In this document: one piece after another, positions 24,888 to 32,672 of the stretch
How positions within the stretch are numbered: the stretch's first letter is position 1
How the letters are laid out: each line of letters opens with the position of its first letter
Origin: CAZGXI01 sp964529715
GTDB taxonomy: Bacteria; Chloroflexota; Anaerolineae; Aggregatilineales; Ch27
DNA: 35,159 nt
NCBI GenBank assembly: GCA_964529715.1
Contig: CAZGXI010000041.1
Span: 1 to 35,159 of the forward strand
Reading direction: 5' to 3'
Notes under the pieces: model-generated
Told to the model about the DNA's origin: nothing
Databases searched by the model: none
Seen by the model: only the letters and a program-made list of their open reading frames with translations
Position numbers and translations under genes: made by a program

Positions 24888-24977
24888 TACACAGATGACA
24901 CAGATAAAACAGATTGTCACCGATTCAATCTGGTTTTGATCGGTGTAAATCCGTGTTTCAGCGGCGTCATCCGCGTA
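24888..24977. repeat. Dispersed ~95-bp inverted repeat, copy B
   Basis: The left end TACACAGATGACACAGATAA and right end GTCATCCGCGTA are imperfect inverted repeats, with more pairing inside. It lies about 75 bases upstream of the TIR start codon. Sequence after the right end (CTATTGAAAT) resembles that after copy C (CCGTTGAAAT), so the repeat may extend a little. Confidence 0.7.
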
Positions 24978-25062
24978 CTATTGAAATTCCTCATCCGGGC
25001 GCGCGCCCTCGTTGCATGTGTGACCCATTTTATAGGACACGGCAGGCCAGGGGCAAGGCGCG

Positions 25063-25206
25063 TCAGTGGGCGATGTCCTGGCGGCGGAACGCCAGGGCGC
25101 TCAGCGCCAGCAGCCCCACGAACAACAGCGCCATGCCGGGCAGAACCCACAGCAGGCCGCGCCCGGCCCCGGCCTTGATCCACTCCGCGCGAAACAGGTT
25201 GATCAT
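25063..25206 (-). pseudogene. Internally deleted ABC-2 permease remnant (47 codons)
   Basis: The frame starts MINLFRAEWIKAG, a typical ABC-2 permease N-terminus, and passes directly into one membrane segment ending ALAFRRQDIAH, a typical permease C-terminus. The same ending, ALFRRQDITS, closes the neighbouring permease fragment. The roughly 200 residues expected between are missing without loss of frame. GGAG stands six bases before the ATG, so a peptide may still be made. A genuine one-helix protein is the alternative. Confidence 0.6.
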
Positions 25207-25218
25207 CGGGGTCTCCGG

Positions 25219-25667
25219 TTACGACGTGATGTCTTGCCGCCGGAACAGGGCTGCCGTCACGGCGACCAGCCCCACGACCCAGGCGGCCAGGATAAAGATC
25301 GACAGGCCCAGGCTGTTCGGCCCGGCGTAGCGCGTCATCGCCTGCGTGCCGAAGGTGAACGGCACCCCTTCGTTGATCAACGAGGTGATGTTGCCCAGGT
25401 TGTAGCCGGGCGTCAGTTGGTACAGCGCGATCAGTTCCGGCCTGCCCAGCAGCATCCCCAGCAGGGCCAGGGCCGCGAACGAGCCGAGTTCAAAGACGAA
25501 TACGGTCATGAGTCCTGCCACCACACTGCCCAGCACCGAGCGCGTGATCATGGCCGCCAGTGCCGCATACCCGGCGGCGATCACGGTGGCGGTGAAGGCC
25601 GTCGCGGCCTGCAGGGCGTAATCGCCCAGGAAGTCGCGGATCACCGCGCTGCTGAGGGGCGGGCCAT
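25219..25667 (-). pseudogene. 5'-truncated, probably frameshifted ABC-2 type permease fragment
   Basis: Coding sequence for the C-terminal half of an ABC-2 exporter permease: three hydrophobic segments (AAGYAALAAMITRSV, TVFVFELGSFAALALLG, IFILAAWVVGLVAVTAALF) and the end FRRQDITS. Intact relatives have about 250-330 residues; only about 141 remain in the main frame (GTG at 25644). A good ribosome-binding site (GAGGAG, 7-base gap) points to an ATG at 25667, but that frame stops after eight codons (25641-25643). One extra base in the C-run near 25656-25659 would join this start to the permease frame. The N-terminal half and any ATPase gene are missing from the locus. Confidence 0.65.
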
Positions 25668-25678
25668 CAGCTTTCTCC

Positions 25679-26533
25679 TCACGCTGTGCGAATCGGATAA
25701 CGTCGGGCGTGCACGGCAGCGCGAAAGAACAGCAGCGCCAGCAGGATCGACAGGATCGGGTAGCCGATCAGCGTCAATCCGGTCGCCGTTGAGGTCAGGT
25801 TGTCGGCGAAGAGCGCCCCGGCGACGAAGCCGATCACGCCGAAGCCACACACAAACGTCATCAGGCACAGCAGCGGACGCAGCCCCCACAGCCGGTCCGA
25901 CAGGCGCAGCAGGCTGTCGCCCAGCAGCACCAGCCCGACTCCCAGCAGCAAAAAGCCGCCGAACAACGTGGCCCAGAACACCTGCCCGAACAGCGGGAAC
26001 GGCGACAGATCGATTTCCGGCTGGGCCGTCAGCGGCAGGGTCAGCAACACCGGCAGGCCGACCATCACCAGCCCTGTCCGCGCCAACGCCAGGGCGCGGT
26101 CCGCACCGGTGAAGAAACACCGCTGCCGCAGCAGCACCCCCAGCGACTCCAGCACGTACAGGTTCGGCAGCAGAAAGAACAGGCACAACATCGCCATCCC
26201 TGCGGCGTAGGTCAGGAACTGCGCCGAGAGCATCGTCCCCAGGAAAATCAGGAAGCCATGAAAGACCAGGCAGGCGACGGTTGCCAGGGCGTAGCGCCGC
26301 CCGGCGAAATGCGTCTCGCGCAGTTCCCCGCCGACGCGCGCCGCCTCGCCCAGATCGGTCAGGGCCGCGCGGTGCGCTTCGACCAGCGAGAACCCGCACG
26401 CCCGGTACTCCTGGACGGCGTCGGCGTAATGCGCCACCAGCTCGTCCTGCACGTCGGCGGCGACCGTGCGGGGCAGGCCGTGTGTGGCCGTCTTGAGCTA
26501 GCGGGCCAGATCGGCCTCGATGTTGGCGCTCAT
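25679..26533 (-). pseudogene. Permease-prefix-domain membrane protein gene interrupted by an amber codon
   Basis: The reading frame starts at an ATG overlapping the padR stop codon (ATGA) and reads MSANIEADLAR, then TAG at 26500-26498, then LKTATHGLPRTVAADVQDEL in the same frame. Permease-prefix proteins normally have a Tyr-Leu here, so TAC to TAG is the likely change. The rest has the prefix domain (HYADAVQEYRACGFSLVEAH), then about seven hydrophobic segments, ending at 25679: 285 codons in all. No ribosome-binding site precedes the GTG at 26452, so a restart is not well supported. Such proteins usually accompany PadR regulators and ABC-2 exporters, as here. A sequencing error cannot be excluded. 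Confidence 0.75.
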
Positions 26534-26847
26534 GACTCCGCCCCTTTCAGCACCAGATTCACCGCCTCGGTGAAGCGTGCCCAGTGCGCCAACTGGCGCT
26601 CCAGCTCGCCCTGACCGGATTCGGTCAGGCGGTAGTAGCGGCGGGTGCGCCCGCCTTCTTCCACCGCGAACGATTCGACCAGGCCCTGGGCTTCTAGGCC
26701 ATGCAGCGTGGGATAGAGCGTGCCTTCTTTGAAGTCCAGTACGCCGTCGGACTGCTGCTTGATCGCCCTGGCGATCTGGTAGCCGTGACACGGCGCTTTG
26801 GATAGGATGACCAGGATCAGCAGCGGCAGGCTGCCTTTAAGGTTCAT
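26530..26847 (-). CDS. PadR family transcriptional regulator (short form)
   Basis: Winged-helix repressor of 105 residues, the usual length of the short PadR subfamily. The pattern is LPLLILVILSKAPCHGYQIA, then FKEGTLYPTLHGLEAQGLVES, and the wing GGRTRRYYRLTESG. It is translationally coupled (ATGA overlap) to the interrupted permease-prefix gene and probably controlled the exporter locus. AGGTGG precedes the start. Inverted repeats upstream suggest autoregulation. The regulator is intact although its target genes are decaying. Confidence 0.9.
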   Translation of the reverse strand: MNLKGSLPLLILVILSKAPCHGYQIARAIKQQSDGVLDFKEGTLYPTLHGLEAQGLVESFAVEEGGRTRRYYRLTESGQGELERQLAHWARFTEAVNLVLKGAES

Positions 26848-26860
26848 GAAACCACCTCTA

Positions 26861-26881
26861 ATACCTCTGTTTTCTAGGTAT
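26861..26881. promoter_or_regulatory. Probable PadR operator
   Basis: ATACCT, nine bases, AGGTAT: a perfect inverted repeat 14 bases upstream of the padR start codon. It overlaps a minus-strand TATGAT (26885-26880) that could be a -10 element. Further out, ACAT (26885-26888) and ATGT (26902-26905) form PadR-like half-sites. Confidence 0.55.
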
Positions 26882-26939
26882 CATACATCGAAGTCCGAGG
26901 TATGTGTTTAGGACTTTTGGGCTATCTGGCGGCGGCCCC

Positions 26940-26967
26940 GTAGGGGCGACCGGCCGGTCGCTCCTAC
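26940..26967. repeat. 28-bp palindrome, class A copy 6
   Basis: The arms GTAGGGGCGACCGG and CCGGTCGCTCCTAC pair over the whole length with one mismatch. It lies between the padR gene and the divergent DUF1232 gene. Confidence 0.85.
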
Positions 26968-27072
26968 AAAGACACCTCCGTCTCATGACGGGATGCCCCC
27001 AACATTGGGGATGGCGGGCCGCCGGGCCGTGCTTTACATTCCGACCATTCGGCAGGTTATTGGAGACCCCAG

Positions 27073-27456
27073 ATGATGACCGCCTGGAAAGAACGCGCCC
27101 GCCAGCTCAAGCGCGAAACTTACGCCCTGTACCTGGCTTACCGCGACCCACGCACGCCCTGGTACGCCAAAGTCTTCGCCGCCGTCGTGGTGGGCTACGC
27201 CTTCAGCCCCATCGACCTGATCCCTGACTTCATCCCGGTGCTGGGCTACCTGGACGACCTGGCGCTGATCCCGTTGGGCGTGGCGGTCGCGCTGCGGCTG
27301 ATCCCTGCGCAGGTGATGGCCGACAGCCGCGAACAGGCGCGGCAGATGGAGGAAAAACCGGTCAGCCGGGCCGCTGCTATCGGGATCGTCGGAATCTGGC
27401 TGCTGCTGGCCGGGTTGGGTATTCTCCTGGTCGCGCGGTTGATCGCAGGAGGATGA
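27073..27456 (+). CDS. DUF1232 (YkvA-like) membrane protein
   Basis: Small membrane protein of 127 residues. The DUF1232 signature runs from YRDPRTPWYAKVFAAVVVGY through AFSPIDLIPDFIPVLGYLDD to LALIPLGVAVALRLIP (about residues 20-80). A second hydrophobic helix closes the C-terminus (IGIVGIWLLLAGLGILLV). The biochemical role of the family is unknown. An ATG one codon later is an equal start. The downstream methyltransferase gene begins 8 bases after the stop codon, so the two are probably co-transcribed. Confidence 0.85.
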   Translation: MMTAWKERARQLKRETYALYLAYRDPRTPWYAKVFAAVVVGYAFSPIDLIPDFIPVLGYLDDLALIPLGVAVALRLIPAQVMADSREQARQMEEKPVSRAAAIGIVGIWLLLAGLGILLVARLIAGG

Positions 27457-27463
27457 CGCCGTC

Positions 27464-28168
27464 GTGGTCGATTTCCACGCCATCTATGCTTCGCCCGCCG
27501 GAGCGGTGCAGTACGACCGGCTGGTTTCCCGCGAAGACTGGCTGGGCAACATCCCGGCGGCGCTGCGGCGCATTTGCCCCCTGGACGGGATCGACGTGGT
27601 GGAGTTCGGCGCGGGCACGGGCCGCCTGAGCCGCCTGCTGGCTCCCCTGGTCCGCTCGCTCCTGATCACGGACCGCTCCCCGGCCATGCTCGGTGTCGCG
27701 GTGGAGCGTTTCCAGGCGCTGGGGCTGCACAACTGGCGCGCCGCCGTCGCCGATAACCGCCGGATGCCGGTCGCTTCCGGCTGCGCGGACCTTGCCGTCG
27801 CCGGATGGAGCTTCGGCCACTTTACCGGCTGGCATCCCACCACGTGGCGGGATGAGATCGGGCGGGCGGTCATGGAGATGATGCGCGTGCTGCGCCCCGG
27901 CGGGACGGCGGTGATCCTGGAAACGCTCGGCACGGGCCGGGAGACTCCCCTGCCGCCCACCCACGACCTGGCCGCCTACTACGCCTTTCTGGAACACGAA
28001 CATGGCTTTGCCGTCGACTGGATTCGCACGGATTATCGCTTCGAGACGTTAGTGGAGGCCGAGACGCTGACGCGCTTCTTCTTCGGGGATGCGCTGGCGG
28101 CGTGGGTCGCGGCGGAAAAGCGCCTCACGCTGCCGGAGTGCACGGGGGTGTGGCAGCGGGCGGGGTGA
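27464..28168 (+). CDS. Class I SAM-dependent methyltransferase
   Basis: Cytoplasmic methyltransferase of 234 residues with a Rossmann fold. Motif I, VEFGAGTGRLSRLL, binds SAM at about residues 44-57; an acidic turn LLITDRSPAML follows, then DLAVAGWSFGHFTGWH and EMMRVLRPGGTAVILETLG as later motifs. The substrate cannot be told. The start is a GTG preceded by AGGAGG at 11 bases, a rather long spacing that may reflect coupling with the DUF1232 gene. An ATG at 27453 is out of frame. Confidence 0.85.
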   Translation: MVDFHAIYASPAGAVQYDRLVSREDWLGNIPAALRRICPLDGIDVVEFGAGTGRLSRLLAPLVRSLLITDRSPAMLGVAVERFQALGLHNWRAAVADNRRMPVASGCADLAVAGWSFGHFTGWHPTTWRDEIGRAVMEMMRVLRPGGTAVILETLGTGRETPLPPTHDLAAYYAFLEHEHGFAVDWIRTDYRFETLVEAETLTRFFFGDALAAWVAAEKRLTLPECTGVWQRAG

Positions 28169-28258
28169 GGGAAACTTTCGCGCCGGGCCTGCGTATAAGT
28201 ACGGTAGAGACAAGACCACTGACAAGACTTAGCCTGGGGCAAAAAGGAGCTTGAGGAA

Positions 28259-28453
28259 ATGGAACCGGTAGAACCCAAGAAACTGCGCCGTTCTCGCAGC
28301 GACCGCATGGTGGCCGGGGTGTGCGCGGGCCTGGCCGAATACTTCAACGTCGATCCGGTGTTGGTGCGGCTGGTGTTCGTGCTGTTGGCGCTGGCTGGTG
28401 GGCCAGGTGTGCTGCTCTACATTGTGCTGTGGATCATCATGCCGGAGGCGTAG
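28259..28453 (+). CDS. PspC domain protein
   Basis: Small membrane protein of 64 residues covering a single PspC domain: KLRRSRSDRMVAGVCAGLAE, then YFNVDPVLVRLVFVLLAL and LYIVLWIIMPEA. In enterobacteria PspC helps activate the phage-shock response to membrane stress; stand-alone PspC peptides are common elsewhere with undefined roles. GAGG lies just upstream of the ATG, and a further AAGGAG precedes it. A terminator-like hairpin follows. Confidence 0.9.
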   Translation: MEPVEPKKLRRSRSDRMVAGVCAGLAEYFNVDPVLVRLVFVLLALAGGPGVLLYIVLWIIMPEA

Positions 28454-28491
28454 GCGCAGCCGGTAATAGTTAGCAATCAGCCGTCAGGCGG

Positions 28492-28523
28492 GGCCTCACT
28501 CCCGATTTTTCGAGGGTGAGGCC
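28492..28523 (+). terminator. Terminator-like hairpin after the PspC gene
   Basis: GGCCTCAC (28492-28499) pairs with GTGAGGCC (28516-28523), extended by weaker pairs, with a loop rich in T. Only a short T-rich stretch (GTTGCATTT) follows, so termination strength is uncertain. Confidence 0.55.
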
Positions 28524-28624
28524 GTTGCATTTCCCCAAAGGCTATCGTCCACACAGATGACGTCGGCGTGCTTCACAGATATAAGTTATCGGTGTCGATC
28601 CCGGCCACTGCTGGGCCGGACTCA

Positions 28625-28633
28625 TGGTATAAT
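28625..28633 (+). promoter_or_regulatory. Extended -10 promoter of glyQS
   Basis: TGG directly precedes a consensus TATAAT (28628-28633), an extended -10 element. No clear -35 is seen at 16-18 bases. The leader would be about 45 bases, too short for a T-box. Confidence 0.6.
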
Positions 28634-28683
28634 TCCGCCCATTCGGTATCCGGCAAACATCCCCACAGCTAGAGGACGCGGTT

Positions 28684-31600
28684 ATGACGGCGCTTTCCTT
28701 TCAAGACGTGATCATGCGGCTGCACGAATTCTGGGCGCGGCAGGGCTGCGTGCTCTGGCAGCCCTACAACATTCAGTTGGGCGCAGGCACGGGCAACCCG
28801 GCCACGCTGCTGCGCGTCCTCGGCCCGGAACCCTGGTACGTGGCCTATGTCGAGCCGTCCATCCGCCCGGATGATGGTCGCTACGCCGAAAATCCCAACC
28901 GGATGCAGATGTTCTACCAGTATCAGGTCATCCTCAAGCCCGATCCCGGCAATCCGCAAGAGCTTTACCTGCAATCCCTGCAAGCCATCGGCATCGATCC
29001 GCGCGAGCACGACATCCGCTTTGTGGAAGATAACTGGGAATCGCCCGCCCTGGGTGCGTGGGGGCTGGGCTGGGAAGTGTGGCTGGACGGGCAGGAGATC
29101 ACACAGTTTACTTACTTCCAGCAGGCCGGCGGCCTGGAATTGGCGCCGGTGTCGGTGGAGATCACCTACGGGCTGGAGCGGATCGTGCTGGCCTTGCAGG
29201 GCAAAGACGCCGTGTGGGACATCGACTGGCTCGACCCAGCCAGCGGCAAACTGACCTACGGCGACATCTTCCGGCGCGCCGAAGTGGAGCACTGCACCTA
29301 CTACTTCGATGTGGCCGACGTAGACGGGCTGCGCCGCACCTACGACGTGTACGAGCAGGAGAGCCGCCGCGCGTTGGAACACGGCCTGGTCATCCCGGCT
29401 TACGATTACGTGCTCAAGTGTTCGCATCTGTTCAACGAACTGGACGCGCGGGGGGCCATCGGCGTGACCGAGCGGGCAGGCTACTTCCGCCGGATGCGCG
29501 CCATGACGCGCAACGTGGCGCTGGCCTACGCCGAACAGCGCCAGCAGATGGGGTATCCCATTGATAACCCGGCGTGGGCTGCGCCTGCGATTGCCAGACC
29601 GGTCGGGACACGACATGCCGTGTCTCGACCCGCCGAACCCGCCGACTTCTTGCTGGAGATCGGCGTGGAAGAACTGCCCGCCGGCGACGTGGATGACGCG
29701 CTGGCGCAGCTCCGTGTTGCCGCGCCGAAGTTACTCGGCGACCTGCGCCTGGAATGCCAGTCGCTCGTCACCTATGCCACGCCGCGCCGCCTGGTCGTCT
29801 ACGCGCACAGGCTGGCCCCCCGCCAGGCTGATTTAGAGCGTACCGTGCAGGGGCCACCGGCCCGTGCTGCCTTCGACGCCGACGGCAACCTGACCCAGGC
29901 GGCCCTCGGCTTTGCGCGCAAGCAAGGCGTAGATGCAGCGGCCTTGCAGCGCATCACCACGAAAGACGGCGAATACGTGGCGGCGGTGGTCCGCACGGCG
30001 GGCCGCCCGGCGGTGGATGTGCTGGCCGAGGCGCTGCCCGGCTTCATCGCCGGGATCAGGTTTGGCAAGGCGATGCGTTGGAACGCCAGCGGGGTGGCCT
30101 TCAGCCGCCCGATCCGCTGGATCGTGGCCCTGTTCGGCGGGGACGTGATTCCCTTCACCTATGCCAACGTGGCCAGCGGCAACGTGTCGCGCGGGCTGCG
30201 GCCCTACGGCTCGCCGGACCTGTCCCTCGAGTCGGCTGCCGCCTATTTCAAGGCGATGGGTGAGCAGGGCATCGTGTTGGACCAGGATGAGCGTCGCACG
30301 CGCATCGTCGAACAGGCGCGCACGTTAGCGGCAGAGGTGGGCGGGCGCATTCCCGAAGACGCCGATTTGCTGGCCGAAGTGACCAACCTGGTTGAGCGGC
30401 CCACTGTGCTGCGGGGCGGCTTCAGCCCAGATCACCTGGCCCTGCCGCGCGAGGTGCTGGTCACGGTGATGCGCAAGCACCAGCGGTACTTTGCCGTCGA
30501 GGATGCGCGTGGCCAGCTGTTGCCCTATTTCATCGCTGTGCGCAACGGCGACGGCAAGCACCTGGATAAGGTCACGCACGGCAACGAGCACGTCATCCGG
30601 GCACGCTTTGCCGACGCGGCTTACTTCTACCGCAAAGACACCGCCCGCCCGCTGGAGAGTTTTCTGCCGCGCCTGGGCACGCTCACCTTTCAGGAAAAAC
30701 TGGGCAGCGTGCTCGACAAGAACAACCGCCTGGTGGGCCTCGTCCCGGCGATGGTGGCGCTGCTGGGCATGGGCGAGCATGTCCTGTCGGTCGCCAAACG
30801 CGCCGCATATCTGGCGAAGGCCGACCTTGCCACGCAGATGGTGGTAGAGATGACCTCGCTGCAAGGGGTCATGGGGCGTCATTATGCGTTGCTCAACGGC
30901 GAGCCGGAAGCGGTGGCCGAGGCCATTTACGAGCACTGGCTGCCGCGTTCGGCGGGCGATGACCTGCCGCGCACCCCGGCAGGGATCGCCCTGGCGCTGC
31001 TGGATCGCCTGGATTCGCTGGCGGGGTTGTTCGCCGCCGGGTTGGAGCCGCGCGCCACTGCCGATCCTTATGGCCTGCGGCGGGCGGCGCTGGGCGTGGT
31101 GCAGATTCTCGCCGCGCGCCAGATCGACCTGGACCTGGCTGAGGCGCTTGATCCGGTGGCAGACGCACAGCCGATCCCGGTGAGCGCAGAGGTGCGCGCC
31201 GCCGTGTTGGAGTTCATCGCGGCGCGGCTGCGCGCCTGGCTGCTGGACCTGGGCCTGCCGCACGATGTGGTCGAAGCGGTGCTGGCCGAGCAGAGCCGCA
31301 ATCCTTACCGCGCCGTACAGGGCATCGACGACCTGCGGGAATGGGTGAAGCGCGAGGACTGGTTCGCCGTGCTGGATAGCTTTGCGCGCTGCGTGCGCAT
31401 CACGCGCGGGCAGCCCGCCTACACGTTGCGCCCAGACGCCCTGGCCGAACCTGCCGAGCGCGATCTCTATGCCGCCTACCGCCGGGCGGCAGACAGCCTG
31501 ACCCTGAGCGACAACGTCGGCGCGATGCTGGCGGCCTTCGCGGAGATGGTCCCTGCCGTGACGCGCTTCTTCGAGGACGTGCTGGTGATGGACGAAGATC

Positions 31601-31692
31601 AGACCGTCCGCGAAAACCGCCTGGCGCTCTTGCAGGCGGTGGCGAGCCTCGCGGCGGGCCGGGCGGACTTCAGCAAGCTGGTGGGGTTTTAG
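28684..31692 (+). CDS. glyQS: Glycyl-tRNA synthetase, alpha and beta subunits fused
   Basis: Charges tRNA-Gly with glycine. The single polypeptide of 1002 residues joins the usually separate GlyQ and GlyS chains. Residues 1-300 are the class II catalytic alpha part: ALSFQDVIMRLHEFWARQGC, QPYNIQLGAGTGNPAT, YQYQVILKPDP and VSVEITYGLERI. From about 318 the beta part begins, FLLEIGVEELPAGDVDDAL, continuing through SRPIRWIVALFGGDVIPF and MRKHQRYFAVED to an anticodon-binding-like end. Between them (about 306-316) the frame crosses a palindromic repeat that encodes GTRHAVSR. Fused forms are known, for example in Chlamydiae. It is a single gene with its own extended -10 promoter and a palindrome after its stop codon. 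Confidence 0.96.
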   Translation: MTALSFQDVIMRLHEFWARQGCVLWQPYNIQLGAGTGNPATLLRVLGPEPWYVAYVEPSIRPDDGRYAENPNRMQMFYQYQVILKPDPGNPQELYLQSLQAIGIDPREHDIRFVEDNWESPALGAWGLGWEVWLDGQEITQFTYFQQAGGLELAPVSVEITYGLERIVLALQGKDAVWDIDWLDPASGKLTYGDIFRRAEVEHCTYYFDVADVDGLRRTYDVYEQESRRALEHGLVIPAYDYVLKCSHLFNELDARGAIGVTERAGYFRRMRAMTRNVALAYAEQRQQMGYPIDNPAWAAPAIARPVGTRHAVSRPAEPADFLLEIGVEELPAGDVDDALAQLRVAAPKLLGDLRLECQSLVTYATPRRLVVYAHRLAPRQADLERTVQGPPARAAFDADGNLTQAALGFARKQGVDAAALQRITTKDGEYVAAVVRTAGRPAVDVLAEALPGFIAGIRFGKAMRWNASGVAFSRPIRWIVALFGGDVIPFTYANVASGNVSRGLRPYGSPDLSLESAAAYFKAMGEQGIVLDQDERRTRIVEQARTLAAEVGGRIPEDADLLAEVTNLVERPTVLRGGFSPDHLALPREVLVTVMRKHQRYFAVEDARGQLLPYFIAVRNGDGKHLDKVTHGNEHVIRARFADAAYFYRKDTARPLESFLPRLGTLTFQEKLGSVLDKNNRLVGLVPAMVALLGMGEHVLSVAKRAAYLAKADLATQMVVEMTSLQGVMGRHYALLNGEPEAVAEAIYEHWLPRSAGDDLPRTPAGIALALLDRLDSLAGLFAAGLEPRATADPYGLRRAALGVVQILAARQIDLDLAEALDPVADAQPIPVSAEVRAAVLEFIAARLRAWLLDLGLPHDVVEAVLAEQSRNPYRAVQGIDDLREWVKREDWFAVLDSFARCVRITRGQPAYTLRPDALAEPAERDLYAAYRRAADSLTLSDNVGAMLAAFAEMVPAVTRFFEDVLVMDEDQTVRENRLALLQAVASLAAGRADFSKLVGF
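29601..29630. repeat. Class A palindrome copy 7, inside glyQS at the subunit junction
   Basis: The arms GGTCGGGACACGACA and TGCCGTGTCTCGACC pair with two mismatches. The core GGGACACG-R-CATG-Y-CGTGTC is shared with the copy just after the gene (31721-31748). It is in frame and encodes part of the linker between the GlyQ and GlyS parts. Confidence 0.8.
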
Positions 31693-31720
31693 GGCGGCTC
31701 GCGCCTCGCGTATGTGCCTA

Positions 31721-31748
31721 GTAGGGACACGGCATGTCGTGTCCCTAC
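31721..31748. repeat. 28-bp palindrome, class A copy 8, after glyQS
   Basis: The arms GTAGGGACACGGCA and TGTCGTGTCCCTAC pair with two G-T type mismatches; outer TA/TA extends the stem to 31719-31750. It lies about 30 bases after the glyQS stop codon and could mark its 3' end. Confidence 0.85.
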
Positions 31749-31815
31749 TACCGTCTTACAATGGCCCTGATTGGCCCGCCCTTTTCCCGTTGTGCAAAGC
31801 ACACAAAAGTCCTTG

Positions 31816-31844
31816 TTGACAAAACCGGCCCGCCGTGCTATGCT
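31816..31844 (+). promoter_or_regulatory. Sigma70-like promoter of the GntR-family regulator gene
   Basis: Perfect TTGACA (31816-31821), a 17-base spacer, then TATGCT (31839-31844). The start of transcription would fall near 31851. TGAT/ATCA half-sites follow directly (about 31855-31869) and could be an operator for autoregulation. Confidence 0.75.
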
Positions 31845-31882
31845 GGCATAACTCTGATTTATCGGATCAATGGGAATCTCCT

Positions 31883-32620
31883 ATGCTTCCCAAAGGCATC
31901 GCCTCCGATTTCCTGGTCTACATGCTCGAACACCAGGTCCGGCCCGGCGACCACCTGCCCACCCTCAACGACATCAGCGACGAATTGGGCGTCAGCGTGA
32001 ACAAGCTGCGTGAGCAGCTTGAGGTTGCGCGCGTGTTGGGGCTGGTGGAAGTGCGCCCGCGCACGGGCATCCGCGCTGCCGAATACAGCGCCCTGCCTGC
32101 TGTGCGCCTGAGCCTGCTCTATGCCCTGGCCCTGGACCGCGAGTACTTTCAAGCGTTCAGCGCCCTGCGGACCACCATAGAAGTCGGCTTCTGGCGCGAG
32201 GCGGTGCTCAGCCTGACGCCAGACGATCACGCCCGGCTGCGTGAGCTGGTCGCGGCGGCCTGGGCCAAGCTCAACGATACGCCGGTCCGGCTGCCCCATC
32301 GTGAGCACCGCGAATTCCACCTGACCATCTTCTCACGGCTGGAAAACCCGTTCGTCACGGCGCTGCTGGAGGCGTTCTGGGAAGCCTACGAGGCGATTGA
32401 ATACCACGTCTATGCCGACTACACCTATCTGCGTGAAGTGTGGACCTACCACGAACGCATCGCCGAGCGCATCTGCGCGGGCGACGTGGACAACAGCCTG
32501 CAAGCGTTTATCGAACATACCCGCCTGTTGCGTCACCGCAACGTGCCCGGTAGCGAGCATCCCATCACCGGGCCAAACGGCGGACGTTCGCAACAACGCA
32601 CACGTTTACTAATGGAGTGA
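31883..32620 (+). CDS. GntR family transcriptional regulator, FadR/FCD subfamily
   Basis: DNA-binding regulator of 245 residues. The N-terminal winged helix (about 5-70) has VRPGDHLPTLNDISDELGV, SVNKLREQLEVARVLGLVEV and the wing RPRTGIRA. The C-terminal helical FCD domain (about 80-220) keeps metal- and ligand-binding His residues: HREHREFHLTIFSRLENPF and, later, YHERIAERICAGD with EHTRLL. Such regulators sense organic acids. It lies about 160 bases before korA in the same direction, so control of the oxoacid:ferredoxin oxidoreductase is an attractive guess. The start at 31883 has GGGAA upstream; a frame extending to 31835 begins before the predicted +1 and is rejected. Confidence 0.9.
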   Translation: MLPKGIASDFLVYMLEHQVRPGDHLPTLNDISDELGVSVNKLREQLEVARVLGLVEVRPRTGIRAAEYSALPAVRLSLLYALALDREYFQAFSALRTTIEVGFWREAVLSLTPDDHARLRELVAAAWAKLNDTPVRLPHREHREFHLTIFSRLENPFVTALLEAFWEAYEAIEYHVYADYTYLREVWTYHERIAERICAGDVDNSLQAFIEHTRLLRHRNVPGSEHPITGPNGGRSQQRTRLLME

Positions 32621-32643
32621 AGCCAGGCGGTGGGACTGCCTAT

Positions 32644-32672
32644 CATGGCGGCGGAACGGTTCCGCCGCTATG
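32644..32672. repeat. 29-bp palindrome, class B copy 2
   Basis: The arms CATGGCGGCGGAAC and GTTCCGCCGCTATG pair with one mismatch around a single G. It lies between the GntR-family gene and korA. Its interior TAGCGGCGG (minus strand) resembles the class B copy at 5995-6021. Confidence 0.65.

Noticed and set aside
26498..26500. Recoding of TAG as an amino acid
   Set aside because: A single case in one decaying locus is better explained by mutation; neighbouring damaged genes support this.
28454..28683. Possible T-box or riboswitch before glyQS
   Set aside because: The extended -10 at 28628 leaves a leader of only about 45 bases, and no T-box sequence is seen.
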